Of a stretch of DNA of 64,000 nt, positions 50,628-60,077 are shown piece by piece. The notes under the pieces are model-generated. The model was given only the letters and a program-made list of their open reading frames with translations, was not told the DNA's origin and did not search any database. The stretch is from assembly GCA_021769135.1 (NCBI GenBank), contig JAETTM010000006.1, positions 1 to 64,000 of the forward strand, in the 5' to 3' direction. The stretch's first letter is position 1. The number at the start of each line of letters is the position of its first letter. This DNA is from Lachnospiraceae bacterium. GTDB taxonomy: Bacteria > Bacillota > Clostridia > Lachnospirales > Lachnospiraceae. A program made the position numbers and the translations under genes.

Positions 50628-50808
50628 GTTTAGTTAACACCTAAGCCAGCTGGGAGAATGATAAAATCCTCAAGGAGCCCTTTGAAAAACGCCGGCACTT
50701 AGGCGCTGTGTTTTAGCGCCTTATGTGTCCGCTGCGTTTTTCCCAGAGCGAGAGCGTGGCGACGGAGGATTTTATCATTCTCCCAGCGTCCGACACCATT
50801 AACTAAAA
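50628..50808. repeat. Family A inverted-repeat element, copy 1
   Basis: The ends GCTGGGAGAATGATAAAATC and GATTTTATCATTCTCCCAGC are perfect inverted repeats, flanked by TTAGTTAA-type termini. Inside lies the hairpin AGGCGCT...AGCGCC and a further CGTTTTTC.. stem. There is no gene. A close copy is at 57064-57240. Confidence 0.8.
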
Positions 50809-50836
50809 TGACATTAACCTGTTAAGACCTGCCCTT

Positions 50837-51685
50837 TTAAATAGCAATTGGTATATTTTCAATTTGAGGCCCGGTGATGTAGTTCTCCAATTTTACATCA
50901 TTGCGGGTAAATTGATAAAAATCATGAATTTCGGGATTCAGCCAAAACGTTGGCGCATCCAGAGGCTCCCTGCTAATCAGCTCCTCTATAATCGGGATAT
51001 GCCTGTCATAAATATGGGCGTCCGCAATCACATGCACCAATTCCCCCACTTTCATATCGCATACCTGGGCCATCATATGCAGCAGCACCGCATATTGCAC
51101 CACATTCCAGTTATTCGCCGCCAGCACATCCTGGGAACGCTGGTTTAGCACCGCATTCAAAGTCAGCTTTTCATCCCCTTTGGCCTGGGTCACATTGAAG
51201 GTCATGCTATAAGCGCAGGGATAGAGATTCATTTCATGTAAGTCCTGATGCACATAAAGGTTGGTCATAATCCGGCGGCTGAAAGGGTTATTCTTCAAAT
51301 CATAAATCACCCTGTCCACCTGATCCATCATCCCTTCCTTATACTGATGCTTTATCCCCATCTGATAGCCGTAGGCCTTCCCGATACTCCCGTCCGCGTC
51401 CGCCCATTCATCCCAGATATGGCTATGCAAATCATGGATATTATTGGACTTCTTCTGCCATATCCAAAGCATTTCATCCGTAGCGCTCTTAAGCGCCGTC
51501 TTGCGCAGCGTCAATACTGGAAACTCCTTAGACAAATCATAGCGGTTCACCACGCCAAATTTTTTCACCGTATACGCCGGTGTTCCGTCTTCCCAATGGG
51601 GCCGCACCTTCTCCCCCTCCGTGCTCGTCCCGTTTTCCAGGATATCCCTGCACATATCTATAAAAATCCTATCCGCCAGACTCAT
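50837..51685 (-). CDS. thyA: Thymidylate synthase
   Basis: A 282-residue folate-dependent thymidylate synthase, converting dUMP to dTMP. The catalytic cysteine is in LYPCAYSMTF near residue 151. LNQRSQDVLAANNWNVVQYA keeps the Arg, Asp and Asn used for dUMP, and ADAHIYDRH corresponds to the usual DxHxY site. Compared with E. coli-type enzymes the cysteine is followed by Ala instead of His and the LGLPFN segment is replaced. This looks like the divergent clostridial form. folA follows. Confidence 0.93.
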   Translation of the reverse strand: MSLADRIFIDMCRDILENGTSTEGEKVRPHWEDGTPAYTVKKFGVVNRYDLSKEFPVLTLRKTALKSATDEMLWIWQKKSNNIHDLHSHIWDEWADADGSIGKAYGYQMGIKHQYKEGMMDQVDRVIYDLKNNPFSRRIMTNLYVHQDLHEMNLYPCAYSMTFNVTQAKGDEKLTLNAVLNQRSQDVLAANNWNVVQYAVLLHMMAQVCDMKVGELVHVIADAHIYDRHIPIIEELISREPLDAPTFWLNPEIHDFYQFTRNDVKLENYITGPQIENIPIAI

Positions 51686-51747
51686 CCCAGCCCTCCTTAT
51701 CAGTACAGCATTACACTATTTCTTTCGTAAATCATATCCTTGGCTGA

Positions 51748-51905
51748 ATCTACCGGCCATAGCTTCTGTTTCAGTCCTTCTGTGCCATGGAGTCAAGACT
51801 ATAGAAAACAGGAGGACCTATGTCCGAGTGTTTTCTGCTTTACTAGGCTTGACGGAATGCCCGGCACAACAGGACTGAAACAGAAGCTATGGCCGGTAGA
51901 TTCTC
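51748..51905. repeat. Perfect long inverted repeat, family D
   Basis: A 33-base arm (GAATCTACCGGCCATAGCTT and onwards, 51748-51780) has an exact inverted copy at 51873-51905. The inner 92 bases are a second imperfect palindrome with AGAAAACA/TGTTTTCT at its centre. The same core lies at 23740-23925, so this is a repeated mobile-type element of 150-190 bases without a gene. Confidence 0.85.
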
Positions 51906-51923
51906 ACAACCTCTGTTCCCCCA

Positions 51924-53522
51924 CTACCTATCCCACTTATCGCAAAGTGAATTCACCTGATCCGCAAACTTTGCCAAATCCTTATTGGCCGTGCCTTCAT
52001 TCTTGCGTATAACGGCCAGCAGCCTCTGCCCGGCAGCCAGCAGGCGGGTAAATACATCCGATACCGCATGCCCTTTCTTCTTGGCAAGCTTAGGCGCCGC
52101 CGCATATTCGATTTCCCCGGTCAGCAGATTAAAGCGCGTTCCGCTGTATGGGGCATAAGCGCTAATCTTATGTTCGTGCTCCAGGCATGCGGCAAAGGTC
52201 TCGCATACGCTTCCTTCCCCATGCACGACAAATATCTTATCCGGTTTCTTTTTAAAACCTTCTACCCAGCGGATGAGTCCGTCTTTATCCGCATGGCCGC
52301 TAATCCCCGGCAATGCCCTGATAGCCGCTCGGACTTCAATAACTTCCCCGAACAGCTTTACTTCCTTCGCCCCTTCTATCAAGGCCCTTCCCAATGTACC
52401 GTTGGCCTGATAGCCTACAAACAAAACCGTACATTCCGGCCTCCAAAGGTTATGCTTTAAATGATGCCGGATTCTGCCTGCCTCGCACATGCCGGAAGCG
52501 GAAATAATCACCTTCGGCTCATAATCGAAGTTAATCGCTTTTGACTCTTCGCCGGTAATCGCCAAATGCAGACCAGGAAAGCGAATAGGATTAATCCCAT
52601 TATGAATCAGTTCCATCGCTTCCTCGTCGAAGCATTCCGTCACATTCCTCTGAAAAATATCCGTAGCCTCCACTGCCAGCGGGCTGTCCACATAAACCGG
52701 GAAATCCGGGAAACCCTCCACCCTTCTTTCCGCTTTAATCTGCCGCAGGAAATACAGCATTTCCTGTGTCCTCCCCACCGCAAAAGACGGGATTACCACA
52801 TTCCCCCCCGCTTCAAAAGTCTCCTGCAGTATCCGGGCCAAATCCGCCACATAATCCGGCTTTACCTCGGAATGTATCCTGTCGCCATAGGTAGACTCTA
52901 TCACTACATAATCCGCTTCTTCCGTCATAATGGGGTCTTTAATCAAAGGCTGGTCTATATTCCCCAAATCGCCAGAAAAGACTATTTTCTTTTTCTGCCC
53001 ATCCTCATTAATCCAAACCTCAATGCTGGCCGAGCCGAGCAAATGCCCCACATCCGTAAAACGTATTTCTATCCCCTCGCAAAGCTCCACCATATGGTTA
53101 TACTTACATGGAACGAGCCTCTTGATTACGCCGTCCGCATCTTCCATGGTGTAAAGGGGGTCATGGGGCTGTATGTCCGAATGACGCTTTGCTTTCCTGT
53201 TCTTCCATTCTGATTCCTGCATCTGGATATGCGCACAGTCTCTCAGCATTATGCTGCACAAATCCGCCGTGGCAATCGTCGTCAATATCTGCCCCCGGAA
53301 TCCTTTGGCATATAAAGCCGGCAGCATACCGGAATGATCCACATGGGCATGGGTTAAAAGCACATAGTCAATCATGGCGTCCTCTATGGGCAGTTCCGCC
53401 ATTTCATACTTTCTAACCCCCTGCTCCATCCCGCAGTCTATCAGGATATGTTTGCCGGCAGCTTCCAAATAATGACAGCTTCCCGTCACTTCATGGGCAG
53501 CTCCAATAAAAGTTAATTTCAT
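51924..53522 (-). CDS. Beta-CASP metallo-beta-lactamase, RNA nuclease-like
   Basis: A 532-residue MBL-fold protein of the CPSF/Ysh1 type. Metal ligands are in YVLLTHAHVDHSGMLPAL near residue 58, IRFTDVGHLLGSASIEVW and VFSGDLGN. The beta-CASP domain has VVIESTYGDR, NVVIPSFAVGRTQEMLYFL, ISASGMCEAGRIRHHL and LPGISGHADKDGLIRW. These enzymes cut or process RNA. The start ATG 53522 follows AAAGG. A roughly 85-residue tail after the catalytic core is helical. Its target is unknown. Confidence 0.92.
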   Translation of the reverse strand: MKLTFIGAAHEVTGSCHYLEAAGKHILIDCGMEQGVRKYEMAELPIEDAMIDYVLLTHAHVDHSGMLPALYAKGFRGQILTTIATADLCSIMLRDCAHIQMQESEWKNRKAKRHSDIQPHDPLYTMEDADGVIKRLVPCKYNHMVELCEGIEIRFTDVGHLLGSASIEVWINEDGQKKKIVFSGDLGNIDQPLIKDPIMTEEADYVVIESTYGDRIHSEVKPDYVADLARILQETFEAGGNVVIPSFAVGRTQEMLYFLRQIKAERRVEGFPDFPVYVDSPLAVEATDIFQRNVTECFDEEAMELIHNGINPIRFPGLHLAITGEESKAINFDYEPKVIISASGMCEAGRIRHHLKHNLWRPECTVLFVGYQANGTLGRALIEGAKEVKLFGEVIEVRAAIRALPGISGHADKDGLIRWVEGFKKKPDKIFVVHGEGSVCETFAACLEHEHKISAYAPYSGTRFNLLTGEIEYAAAPKLAKKKGHAVSDVFTRLLAAGQRLLAVIRKNEGTANKDLAKFADQVNSLCDKWDR

Positions 53523-53647
53523 AAATACGCCTTTCCGCCTGCTCAACAGGCATAGTTCCATACAGTTTTGTCCGGTACACGGTTTTCAAAACAATCAGAC
53601 TTTATTATCCCGTACCCAACTGCAGCCAATGTTCCATCTACACGTTC

Positions 53648-53690
53648 GTACGGACTTTGCAGCAAATGCAAAGTCCTGGGCTGAAATGTT
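53648..53690. repeat. Family E hairpin repeat
   Basis: GGACTTTGC and GCAAAGTCC form a 9-base stem around AGCAAAT, followed by TGGGCTGAA. The same unit occurs at 56149-56187 with two changes. Confidence 0.7.
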
Positions 53691-53761
53691 CCATTTCCCC
53701 CATTTCAATACTAAGCGTTTACTCCGGCAATCTCTGCGGAAAGGCGAACCGCAACATAAAA

Positions 53762-54115
53762 TCAGCAAATAATCTCTACTTTACCGTTGTTTTTCACATG
53801 GCGTTTCAGCAGTTCTTCGATTTCCCCCGCCCTCCCGGCAATATCGGTCCGGTAATACAGGCAGTCCACTTTCCGGTACTGGCCAATCACTGCTCCCGCA
53901 AACAGCTCCAAATCTTCCTCGCTGTCCGCATCCCCATGAAAGAAAAACACCTTTCTTCCGTATCTTTTTTCCATCTTCTCTTTCAGTAATTTACCGCGTT
54001 CCTTGTCCTTATCCATAAAGGCAATATAATAGCTGCGTTCTGCATACTCTTCCACAAGGCAGCTCCCCTTGCCCTTTGCCCCGCCGACAATAACGCATAT
54101 CTTTTTCTTCCACAT
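53762..54115 (-). CDS. Short Rossmann-fold (SDR-like) protein
   Basis: A 117-residue protein starting MWKKKICVIVGGAKGKGSC, like the nucleotide-binding start of a short-chain dehydrogenase (GGAxGxG). FMDKDKERGKLLKEKMEKRY and GDADSEEDLELFAGAV follow, and then VDCLYYRTDIAGRAGE where the SDR motif NNAG would be. The catalytic Tyr-Lys half is missing, so it is either a truncated SDR or a free-standing binding domain. The start ATG 54115 follows AAGGAG. It stands alone. Confidence 0.7.
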   Translation of the reverse strand: MWKKKICVIVGGAKGKGSCLVEEYAERSYYIAFMDKDKERGKLLKEKMEKRYGRKVFFFHGDADSEEDLELFAGAVIGQYRKVDCLYYRTDIAGRAGEIEELLKRHVKNNGKVEIIC

Positions 54116-54266
54116 GTTCCGTTCTCCTTGCATTGTAACTATTTTTGTATTTATTCAAACGCGCCTTGCCTAATCATTATACAAAAATCGACACCCATTA
54201 GCAAGAAAGAAAGGCCATTACGCGATGCCTTACATTTGGATTAACGGTAAAACAATCAATTTTATG

Positions 54267-56027
54267 TCATTTCAGTTCGTTTGCCATCGTATAGAATTGG
54301 TAATAAATCCCTCTCTTTTTCAATAATTCCTCGTGGTTTCCCTCTTCCGCGATGCCTTTTTCCGTCAAGACAAGAATTCTATCGGAATTACGTATGCTTG
54401 ACAGCCTATGCGCTATCGTAAGCGTGGTCCTTCCTTCCGACAGCCTTGCCAGCGACTTTGCCACTGCAAATTCGCTTTCATTATCCAGCGCCGATGTCGC
54501 TTCGTCCAGGATAATGACCGGAGGATTTTTTAAAAATACCCGGGCGATGCTAATCCTCTGCTTCTGCCCGCCGGACAGCTTGACTCCCCTTTCCCCCACA
54601 TAGGTATCATAGCCGTCCTTCAAATTCATAATAAACTCATGTGCCCCTGCCCTCTTTGCCGCTTCCATCACCTCTTCCTTTGACGCATCCTTCCTCCCGT
54701 ATATTATATTTTCGTAAATCGTACCGGAAAAAAGATAAACATCCTGCTGGACAATCCCCACATTCATCCGTAAGCTTTTTAATGTAAAATGCCTGATATC
54801 CTCACCGTCAATCAGTATTCTCCCTTCCGTCACGTCATAAAATCTCGGAATCAGATTGCAAAGGGTAGTCTTCCCGCCGCCGGAAGGCCCTACAATCGCC
54901 ACCTTCTCCCCATGGCGAATGCTTAAGTTCAGGCCGGTAAATACAATATTGTGGTCATCCGGATATTCAAAGCTCACATTATCAAAAACAATATTTCCCT
55001 CCGTCCCTTTCATTTCCTTTGCGCCGGGCTCGTCGAAAATCTCAATATCCGCATCCATAATCTGCAAAAAGCGTTCAATCCCCGTCATCCCGCGCTGGAA
55101 CTGCTCCGCAAACTCGATAATCCGCCGGATTGTGGCAATCATCGTCGTCACATAAAGCATATATGCCACCAAATCTCCTGGCACAATCATCCCCTTTACC
55201 ATGAAAATCCCTCCGGCCACAAGCACAGCCAGATACATGATGCCGTCGAATATTTTCGTAGTGGTCTGGAAAGCCGCCATATAGCGGTAAGTTTCCTTCT
55301 TTATATCCAGAAACTGCCCGTTATCCCTTTCGAATTTCCGGTTTTCCTCCTCCTCGTTGGTAAAAGCCTTCACCACCTTCTGTCCTAAAAGGCTGTCCTC
55401 TATCCTGGCGTTCAGTTCTCCAATCTGGTTCCTCTGTTTGCCAAAGGCGCCCCGCATCTTAAAATTCAGCGACATGCATACGCCAATCATCACCGGTACT
55501 ACGAGAAAAATAATGAGCGTCAGCGGAAGGTGAATCCCCGCCAATATAATAAAAGATATGATAATCTTTATCCCCGCAATAAAGAATTCCTCCGGGCAAT
55601 GATGGGCAAATTCCGTCACGTCAAACAAATCGTTGGTAATCCGGCCCATAATCTGCCCAACCTTCGTATTGTTATAGTATGTGTTGGAAAGCTTCTGCAG
55701 ATGGGAATAAGCATCCCTGCGCATATCCGTCTCAATCTTCGCCCCCATGACATGCCCCATATCCGCCATATAATAACTGGCCAGCGTATCCACAACGCGC
55801 AGCCCCAGGTAAAGCAGCCCCAAACCGCCTATAGTGCCCACGGAAAGGGATGCCAGATGGTAGAGCCCTTCATTGGTAATATAGCGCATAATAAGCGGCA
55901 GCACTAACTCGCATACCGTAGTCAGCGCCGCGCAAAACAAATCGGCAAACAATGTCTTCCTGTATGGCTTAAAATACGGAGCAAATCTTTTCAGCAGTTC
56001 TTTTGTTTTATATTGTCTGTTGTCCAT
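54267..56027 (-). CDS. ABC exporter (fused membrane and ATPase)
   Basis: A 586-residue half-transporter. Residues about 20-310 hold six membrane helices. The ATPase part has Walker A IVGPSGGGKTTLCNLIPRFY near 385, signature VKLSGGQKQRISIARVFL, Walker B VIILDEATSALDNES, and IAHRLSSI with the switch His. It should work as a homodimer exporting lipid, drug or peptide. It stands alone, divergent from the YtaF-like gene across an array of hairpins. Confidence 0.93.
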   Translation of the reverse strand: MDNRQYKTKELLKRFAPYFKPYRKTLFADLFCAALTTVCELVLPLIMRYITNEGLYHLASLSVGTIGGLGLLYLGLRVVDTLASYYMADMGHVMGAKIETDMRRDAYSHLQKLSNTYYNNTKVGQIMGRITNDLFDVTEFAHHCPEEFFIAGIKIIISFIILAGIHLPLTLIIFLVVPVMIGVCMSLNFKMRGAFGKQRNQIGELNARIEDSLLGQKVVKAFTNEEEENRKFERDNGQFLDIKKETYRYMAAFQTTTKIFDGIMYLAVLVAGGIFMVKGMIVPGDLVAYMLYVTTMIATIRRIIEFAEQFQRGMTGIERFLQIMDADIEIFDEPGAKEMKGTEGNIVFDNVSFEYPDDHNIVFTGLNLSIRHGEKVAIVGPSGGGKTTLCNLIPRFYDVTEGRILIDGEDIRHFTLKSLRMNVGIVQQDVYLFSGTIYENIIYGRKDASKEEVMEAAKRAGAHEFIMNLKDGYDTYVGERGVKLSGGQKQRISIARVFLKNPPVIILDEATSALDNESEFAVAKSLARLSEGRTTLTIAHRLSSIRNSDRILVLTEKGIAEEGNHEELLKKRGIYYQFYTMANELK

Positions 56028-56057
56028 AAAGCTTTACCTGTTTCCCCGGCAACTAAT

Positions 56058-56190
56058 TTCCGTAACAGCTTGCCCTGTTACGGAATCCGGCCATTTTGAG
56101 TTTTGCCTGCGGCAAAAGGGCCGGATTCATTGCTGCATCTGCACATTGGCACGGACTTGGCAGCAAGTGCAAAGTCCTGGGCTGAACTAT
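56058..56190. repeat. Array of three perfect hairpins (includes family E)
   Basis: TTCCGTAACAG/CTGTTACGGAA, TCCGGCC/GGCCGGA with inner TTTTGCC/GGCAAAA, and GGACTTGGC/GCAAAGTCC follow one another between the ABC exporter and YtaF-like genes. The first shares CCCTGTTACGGAATCCG with 26078-26094, and the third is a family E unit. Confidence 0.75.
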
Positions 56191-56268
56191 TACTAATTTT
56201 CCATTATTAAAGTCAATTATATCATATCCACATACAATAAATCAAACATGAATGGCAGGTGAACACAC

Positions 56269-56823
56269 TTGTTTTTTTCAATCTCCAAACTCATACTGCT
56301 TATCATAGCCCTTTCTGCCGACGCCTTCACCGCCGGCTTTGCATATGGTGCAGATAAAGTAAAAATCCCTCCGGTATCCGCCGTCATCGTGGCTGCGCTT
56401 TCCGATTTGCTCCTCGTTTCTTCCCTTATCATCGGGGCGCTCTTCAAAGCGTACATCCCCCCTGCGGTTACATCTTTCCTGTCTTTTGCCATATTATTCG
56501 TACTGGCCCTCGTAAAAATTTTTGACAGTTCCCTCAAAAAGACTATTAAAGAAGCTAACTGCGACGATGTGGAAATCCTCTCCCCTGCCGAGGCCCTCTC
56601 CCTGGGCTTCGCCCTTTCGGCCGACAGCGCCGCCGCCGGCATCGGAGCGGCATCCGCCGAATTTCCCCTCCCGCTCACTGCCCTGCTCACTTTCCTTATC
56701 AGCCTGCTGGCTATCTACGGAGGCTGCCGTCTGGGAAGGCTTTTATCTTCCAAATCGGACATGAATTTCTCCATCATCGGCGGCCTCCTCCTCCTCATCC
56801 TGGCCATTTCGAAAGTACTTTAA
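56269..56823 (+). CDS. YtaF-like sporulation membrane protein (MntP superfamily)
   Basis: A 184-residue membrane protein with six helices in two homologous halves, each with an intramembrane Asp: LILLIIALSADAFTAGFAYG and EALSLGFALSADSAAAGIGA. This is the layout of YtaF and the MntP manganese exporters. The start appears to be TTG 56269, with AGGTGA upstream. B. subtilis YtaF is linked to sporulation; the ion carried here is unknown. It is followed by tandem 25-base repeats and a hairpin. Confidence 0.85.
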   Translation: MFFSISKLILLIIALSADAFTAGFAYGADKVKIPPVSAVIVAALSDLLLVSSLIIGALFKAYIPPAVTSFLSFAILFVLALVKIFDSSLKKTIKEANCDDVEILSPAEALSLGFALSADSAAAGIGAASAEFPLPLTALLTFLISLLAIYGGCRLGRLLSSKSDMNFSIIGGLLLLILAISKVL

Positions 56824-56865
56824 CAAGCAGCTGCGGTTCCCATATGTGCCTGTTTAGGCAGTTCC

Positions 56866-56965
56866 ACAATGCACTCCTTCGGGCTGCCCCTCAATGCGCT
56901 CCTTCAGGCTGCCCCTCAATGCGCTTCTTCAGACTGTCCCTCAATGCGCTTCTCCGGACAGTTCC
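56866..56965 (+). repeat. Tandem 25-base repeats
   Basis: Four head-to-tail units of the form TCAATGCGCTCCTTCAGGCT plus GCCCC, increasingly diverged to the right. They are followed by CCGTGC/GCACGG, a hairpin that may end the YtaF-like transcript. The segment is non-coding. Confidence 0.85.
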
Positions 56966-56968
56966 TCA

Positions 56969-56996
56969 TCCGTGCAGAAATAATTTTCCGCACGGA
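56969..56996 (+). terminator. Weak terminator-like hairpin after the tandem repeats
   Basis: CCGTGC pairs with GCACGG around a 14-base loop (56970-56995). GGCATTTTAAGG follows after a gap, so termination would be weak. Confidence 0.4.
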
Positions 56997-57063
56997 TGAC
57001 AGGCATTTTAAGGAATATCCTCCCCATCTCCTAATAAGTAACAGTCCATTCTTCAAGGTCATT

Positions 57064-57240
57064 CAATTAACACCTTAGCCAGCTGCGAGAATGATAAAAT
57101 CCTCAAGGAGCCCTTTGAAAAACGCCGGCACTTAGGCGCTGTTTTTTAGCGCCTTATGTGTCCGCTGCGTTTTTCGTAGAGCGAGAGCGTGGCGACGGAG
57201 GATTTTATCATTCTCGCAGCGTCCGCCACCATTAACCTAA
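57064..57240. repeat. Family A inverted-repeat element, copy 2
   Basis: GCTGCGAGAATGATAAAATC and its inverted copy GATTTTATCATTCTCGCAGC bound the element. Relative to copy 1 the stem bases GGGAG/CTCCC are changed to GCGAG/CTCGC on both sides, keeping the pairing. It lies between the tandem repeats and the Ca2+ ATPase gene. Confidence 0.8.
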
Positions 57241-57277
57241 TAACACTGATTCAGCCCTTCGGCCAACACTGTTCCCC

Positions 57278-60004
57278 TCATAGTTCCCTCCTCTCCGCCG
57301 CATAGACCTCCATCCGTTCCCCTTCATCCTCTTCCCTTATCTTCCTCCTTCCCCCCTGCTCCGCAATCCCTCCGATGACCAGCAGTTCATGCACCACCAG
57401 AGGCATTGCCGACAATGCCGCTAACAGGCCCCACTCCCTAAGGGAAAGCTGTACTGTTCCGAAAAGCCCGATAAAATATGGGATTTCCGTCACCAGCGCC
57501 TGCAAAACGACCCCCGCCGTACAGGCAAATATCATATAGTGGTTGGCCAGATGGTTCATACGGAATACCGATTTATTCACATCCCGCATACCCACCGCAT
57601 GTACCAGCTGGCTCATGCCCAATACGGTAAACGCGTGGGTCTGTGCCTTATTCAGCAATTCCGGTATGATGAGCATCGCTTTCAGATTGTACAAATTCAC
57701 CGGCAGGGCCTGAGCCTTTAATGCCCCATAGGGCACCTGTAAAAAGGCTGTAATGCTAATGGCCGCAATCACCGCCCCGTAGCAAAGCGTGCAGGCCAGC
57801 CCGCCGTGGGCAAAAAGATTCTCTCCGCTCTTTCTTGGCTTTTGCCGCATCAATTCCTTTCCATCGTTTTCATCCACCCCTAAGGCCAACGCCGGAAAAG
57901 AATCCGTAATCAGATTAATCCACAAAATATGGCTGGCCTTTAACGGGGAAGGAAATCCGGCGAGAATCGCCGCCAGCATCGTAATAATTTCCCCAAAATT
58001 GGAAGACAGCAGAAACAGGATTGCCTTCCTGATATTTTCGTAAATCCCTCTCCCCTCTTCGATCGCCTTTTTTATCGTTGCGAAATTATCGTCCGTAAGT
58101 ATCATATCCGATGCATTTTTGGCCACGTCCGTGCCGTTCATCCCCATTGCAATGCCGATATCCGCCGCCTTTAAGGATGGGGCATCGTTCACCCCGTCTC
58201 CTGTCATGGCCACCATTTTCCCCTTCTTTTTCAGGGCCTTCACAATTTTTACCTTATGTTCCGGCGACACTCTGGCATAAATGCGGATACGCTCCGCCTT
58301 TTCCTCGAACTCCCCATCCCCCATCTTATCCAGTTCGCTGCCGGTGATGCATTCCTCTCTGCTTTCCGCAATGCCCAGTTCCTTGCCGATGGCATAAGCC
58401 GTGTCCACATGATCCCCCGTAATCATCACGGTATCCACGCCGGCCTCCCGGAATGCCCGCACCGCATCTGCCGCCTCCGGCCGCGCCGGGTCCATCATTC
58501 CTACCAGGCCCACAAAAGTCAACTCCCTCTCATCCGCTTCCGGCGCATCCTCACGCATCGCTACCGCCAGGACCCGAAGCGCTTCCCCTGACATCTGCCC
58601 TGCCGCATGTTCTATCTCCCTTTTCGCCGACTCGGTCAGAGGCGCCTTTTTGCCCTTGGATAACAAATATCTGGAATTCCTTAAAACCTCCTCCGTGCTC
58701 CCTTTTGTATAAGATACTCTACCCCCCTTGCCTTTATGCAAAGTCGTCATCATTTTTCTGTCGGAATCAAAAGCTTTTTCTCCGATACGGGGATAGTTCT
58801 TCTCCATATCTTCCCTGTACAATCCATACTTTTCCGCCAAATCCAGCAAAGCCAGTTCCGTAGGATCCCCGATACGGCTTCCTCCCCCAATCACGCCGTC
58901 ATTGCAAAGCACGCATCCTGACAGCAGTTCCCTGTTCCTTCCCATATCCAGCTTATCCGCAGGGAGCATCCTGCCCTCCACATAGCATTTTTTTACCGTC
59001 ATCCGGTTCTGGGTCAGCGTGCCCGTCTTGTCCGAACAAACCACGTTTACAGCCCCCAGCGTCTCCACCGACGGAAGCTTACGGATAATGGTATTCACCT
59101 TTACCATCCTGGACACGCTTAAAGCCAGCACAATCGTCACAATCGCCGGAAGCCCTTCCGGCACCGCCGCTACCGCCAGGGAAATTGCCGTCAGCAGCAT
59201 ATCTCCCACATCCCGCTTTTGCATCACTGCCACAAAGAACAGAAAAACGCAAATAAAAACGGCCAGACCGCTCAGCACTTTCCCCAAATCCGCCAGCCTC
59301 TTCTGCAGCGGCGTCATTTCCTCTTTTGCCTCGCTAATCATGCCCGCAATATGCCCAATCTGGGTATCCATCCCAGTGGCGACCACGATTCCTTCCCCCC
59401 GGCCATAAGTGACATTGGTGGACATATAGGCCATATTGGGGCAATCCCCGATATCTTCCTTTTCCCTCGCCACATACCCGGCATTTTTCTCCACCGGCAC
59501 CGATTCCCCCGTCAGGGCCGATTCCTCGATTTTCAAATTCATCGTTTTGGAAAGGCGCAAATCCGCCGGCACCTGGCGGCCCGCTTCCAGGCAGACAATA
59601 TCCCCCGGTACCAGTTCCCCCGCCGGAATCTCCATCTGCCTCCCTTCCCGCCTCACGATGGCATGGGGGCTTGTCAGCTTCTTCAGCGCTTCAATGGCCT
59701 TTCTCGCCTTCCCCTCCTGTATCACCCCCACACAGGCGTTCACCCCGATAACCGCCACAATAATCATGGCGTCCTCCGTCTCCCCCAGGAACAGGGATAT
59801 GGCGGTGGCCACAAACAGGATGAAAATAAGGGGGTCGTTAAGCTGCTCCATGAACAGGGCCAGTTTCGTCTTTTGCTTCTGCCCTTTCAGCGCATTTCTC
59901 CCGTACTGCTTCAGCCTTCCCGCCGCTTCCCCATGGCTTAGGCCTTTCTCCGTATCGCATTTCAAAAGTTGTCCGACCTCACGGACCTGCCTATTCTCAT
60001 ACAT
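57278..60004 (-). CDS. P-type calcium-transporting ATPase
   Basis: A 908-residue P2-type ATPase of the SERCA/PMCA kind. It has an N-terminal cation-ATPase domain ([20 protein letters not shown]), the actuator motif [28 protein letters not shown] in helix 4, the phosphorylation site [15 protein letters not shown] near residue 327, [18 protein letters not shown] and [18 protein letters not shown]. It expels Ca2+ from the cytoplasm. The start ATG 60004 follows CGGAGG. It stands alone, convergent with the YtaF-like gene. Confidence 0.95.
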   Translation of the reverse strand: MYENRQVREVGQLLKCDTEKGLSHGEAAGRLKQYGRNALKGQKQKTKLALFMEQLNDPLIFILFVATAISLFLGETEDAMIIVAVIGVNACVGVIQEGKARKAIEALKKLTSPHAIVRREGRQMEIPAGELVPGDIVCLEAGRQVPADLRLSKTMNLKIEESALTGESVPVEKNAGYVAREKEDIGDCPNMAYMSTNVTYGRGEGIVVATGMDTQIGHIAGMISEAKEEMTPLQKRLADLGKVLSGLAVFICVFLFFVAVMQKRDVGDMLLTAISLAVAAVPEGLPAIVTIVLALSVSRMVKVNTIIRKLPSVETLGAVNVVCSDKTGTLTQNRMTVKKCYVEGRMLPADKLDMGRNRELLSGCVLCNDGVIGGGSRIGDPTELALLDLAEKYGLYREDMEKNYPRIGEKAFDSDRKMMTTLHKGKGGRVSYTKGSTEEVLRNSRYLLSKGKKAPLTESAKREIEHAAGQMSGEALRVLAVAMREDAPEADERELTFVGLVGMMDPARPEAADAVRAFREAGVDTVMITGDHVDTAYAIGKELGIAESREECITGSELDKMGDGEFEEKAERIRIYARVSPEHKVKIVKALKKKGKMVAMTGDGVNDAPSLKAADIGIAMGMNGTDVAKNASDMILTDDNFATIKKAIEEGRGIYENIRKAILFLLSSNFGEIITMLAAILAGFPSPLKASHILWINLITDSFPALALGVDENDGKELMRQKPRKSGENLFAHGGLACTLCYGAVIAAISITAFLQVPYGALKAQALPVNLYNLKAMLIIPELLNKAQTHAFTVLGMSQLVHAVGMRDVNKSVFRMNHLANHYMIFACTAGVVLQALVTEIPYFIGLFGTVQLSLREWGLLAALSAMPLVVHELLVIGGIAEQGGRRKIREEDEGERMEVYAAERREL

Positions 60005-60077
60005 AATCATTCCTCCGCTTGTACTTTGTCCTATGCTTTTATATGCTTGTACGGAGTAGAATATGTATGATTATCCC

